Source: Erysipelotrichaceae bacterium | GTDB lineage: Bacteria > Bacillota_I > Bacilli_A > Erysipelotrichales > Erysipelotrichaceae | DNA: 64,000 bases | Assembly (NCBI GenBank): GCA_017405675.1 | Contig: JAFRAB010000048.1 | Location: 34,701 to 98,700 of the forward strand | Direction of reading: 5' to 3' | Shown here: positions 62,913-64,000 of the stretch, piece after piece | Position numbering within the stretch: the stretch's first letter is position 1 | How the letters are laid out: each line of letters opens with the position of its first letter | Made by a program: the position numbers and the translations under genes | Notes under the pieces: generated by a model | The model's input: the letters and a program-made list of their open reading frames with translations, nothing else | Databases searched by the model: none | Told to the model about the DNA's origin: nothing

Positions 62913-63413
62913 TTAAATGATGCTTTGCTTATTACTTAAATACTCCACAGGGAAAAACAGCTTGTTCTGCCCGGTCAACGGTTCAGTAAAATCACATACA
63001 GCACCCGCAAGCTTCATTCCAAGTTCCGGAATAACACTGTTAATCACTTCACTAAACGTCTTTCCATAAATTTCTTGAGTAACATCTGTCACAAGATATT
63101 TTCTGGCTGGTATAACCCACTTTACCCATCCATCCGGAACCGGTGTATCCTCATATGCTTCAACACCTGCCAGATACAATCCTCTGGAGAAATTATCCGT
63201 CCATGGTAAAAATGACATCGTTTCATCGCTCATGGCTCCCCAGAATCCCACAAAAGAACCATCAGGGTTTTTCATCCCAAGGTCTTCAATTTCATTGAAA
63301 TGGGCATTGGCTTGCTGCCAGAGAGACTGAACCACATTCTTTTCTTTCGTGCACAAGCCTTCCTTGCCGATAATTGTTATTTCAGGTAAATCAATAATCT
63401 CATATCTGATCAT
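62913..63413 (-). CDS. GyrI-like effector-binding domain protein
   Basis: A 166-residue protein of the GyrI-like/AraC effector-binding fold (SHS2 module pair). It begins MIRYEIIDLPEITIIGKEG, the usual first strand, and ends with a FTEPLTGQNKLFFPVEYL strand and acidic pocket residue. It has no DNA-binding domain. Such stand-alone proteins bind or hydrolyse small cyclic compounds, or modulate regulators. The start follows GGAGAAGAAAT and overlaps the next gene's stop by ATGA, so it is coupled to the putative AraC regulator. Confidence 0.78.
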   Translation of the reverse strand: MIRYEIIDLPEITIIGKEGLCTKEKNVVQSLWQQANAHFNEIEDLGMKNPDGSFVGFWGAMSDETMSFLPWTDNFSRGLYLAGVEAYEDTPVPDGWVKWVIPARKYLVTDVTQEIYGKTFSEVINSVIPELGMKLAGAVCDFTEPLTGQNKLFFPVEYLSNKQSII

Positions 63414-64000
63414 ATTTCTTCTCCTGCTTTTCTTTTCACCGGTACCCAGATCGCGCTATGGTAATCGGGATCAGTCTTTTCGCCATTCACACAATCATAC
63501 CACTCAACATTGGCATTGCCGCATAGCTCATACTCCGGATTGCCCGGCAGCCATTCCTTAAAGATTCGCGTATTGACGCTCTGCAGAGCCTCCGGAATCG
63601 GTCCGATGCAGTTGAAAATTGCCCACTCGCCTCTCGGAAATTCATAAACGACCATGCCCTCCGGCACTTCTCCGCCGGTGTATTTTCCGGCAATGAGATA
63701 ACGGAACTTTCCATCGCCAATATCATCGATACAGATACCGTATTCCCCGATACAGTTATCCACCAGAGCCTGCTCGTAAGGATTGGCCGGAGCATTACCG
63801 GCATACACATTGTAAGCATACTTTTCACATATCTCATCCCAGTACTTGGGAATCTCTGCATATGCAGTCTCATTGTCAAACACTTTCTGAAAGCCGATGA
63901 CCTTAAACGGGAACATCGGTGTGATCTTGTAGTCCATCTGATTACCTCCCTGTATTGATAGTTTGATGGTCAAAGGAAGGAAGGTTCTTATTACCGCTCC
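63410..64000 (-). CDS. GyrI-like domain, probably the C-terminal half of an AraC regulator cut by the right edge
   Basis: The last 175 residues form a GyrI-like domain (MDYKITPMFPFKVIGFQKVF to IWVPVKRK). An ATG at 63937 with GGGAGGTAATCAG could start a short form. The frame, however, stays open to base 64000 and reads RTFLPLTIKLSIQGGNQ before MDYKI, which matches the linker of AraC proteins of this class (PL-x-I-x-I-x-GG-x-x-MDYKI). So the gene likely continues beyond the window with an AraC helix-turn-helix. Either start is possible; the long form is favoured. Confidence 0.7.
   Translation of the reverse strand, partial: GAVIRTFLPLTIKLSIQGGNQMDYKITPMFPFKVIGFQKVFDNETAYAEIPKYWDEICEKYAYNVYAGNAPANPYEQALVDNCIGEYGICIDDIGDGKFRYLIAGKYTGGEVPEGMVVYEFPRGEWAIFNCIGPIPEALQSVNTRIFKEWLPGNPEYELCGNANVEWYDCVNGEKTDPDYHSAIWVPVKRKAGEEI

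Overview
The window looks like chromosome of a low-to-mid GC Bacillota (Firmicute), probably an anaerobic gut organism of the Erysipelotrichia or a related class. The evidence is strong AGGAGG-type ribosome binding sites, tightly overlapping ATGA gene junctions, a glycyl radical enzyme with its activase, a Glc-family PTS permease, GPH-family sugar importers and many cytoplasmic glycoside hydrolases. The genus cannot be fixed from the sequence alone. No rRNA, tRNA, CRISPR array or intact transposase was seen.

Layout. (1) 1-3.3 kb, minus strand: a Ser/Thr kinase cut by the left edge, an unrecognised 485-residue partner, a PP2A-type phosphatase and a small membrane protein, followed by a small decayed gene. 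(2) 3.5-9.8 kb: a PTS operon (EIIBC, VOC protein, TIM-barrel isomerase/epimerase, two Gfo/Idh/MocA oxidoreductases, DUF3284) with a divergent DeoR regulator. (3) 9.9-12.6 kb: a short UvrD-like helicase and a small nucleotidyltransferase-fold protein. (4) 12.7-17.0 kb: a glycyl radical enzyme of PflD/YbiW type, divergent from its activase and a DeoR regulator; a truncated fructose-6-phosphate-aldolase-like gene start lies just behind the enzyme. (5) 17.2-31.3 kb: a defence island made of a type I restriction system (XRE regulator, HsdR, HsdM, HsdS) running on into a Zn-ribbon protein, a DUF2971 protein, a DUF262-DUF1524 GmrSD-like protein and a PD-(D/E)XK nuclease, with a divergent MrcB_N-DUF3883 and DUF6602 pair. 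(6) 31.3-31.96 kb: a scar with a structured repeat, a truncated prepilin peptidase and a truncated rhamnosidase-like gene joined tail to tail. (7) 32.0-42.5 kb: glycan operon 1 (GPH importer, GH2, permuted GH3, GH43, SGNH hydrolase, GH1) with a divergent AraC regulator. (8) 42.7-55.6 kb: glycan operon 2 for rhamnosides (GPH importer, GH78, esterase, beta-lactamase-fold hydrolase, tannase-family esterase, GH43-like protein, RhaA, RhaD, C-terminally short RhaB) with a divergent TetR regulator. (9) 55.8-60.4 kb: a 44-residue membrane peptide and two membrane-anchored alpha/beta hydrolases, divergent from a second TetR paralogue and a membrane GDPD. (10) 60.5-64 kb: an XRE-AbrB regulator with an acyltransferase-3 protein, a lone prepilin peptidase, and two GyrI-like proteins, the last one probably the C-terminal half of an AraC regulator cut by the right edge.

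How the genes work together. Operon 2 reads as a full route for acylated or plain rhamnosides: import, de-esterification, removal of rhamnose by GH78, then RhaA-RhaB-RhaD to DHAP and lactaldehyde. Operon 1 imports an oligosaccharide and trims it inside the cell with four glycosidase families. The PTS operon has the enzyme set expected if a phosphorylated sugar is oxidised to a keto form and rearranged. The defence island combines a modification-guided type I enzyme with several modification-dependent nuclease families. Several structures recur: a tandem-hairpin repeat in three convergent gaps, TGTTACA boxes at both TetR promoters, and a leader hairpin shared by the intact and truncated prepilin peptidase genes.
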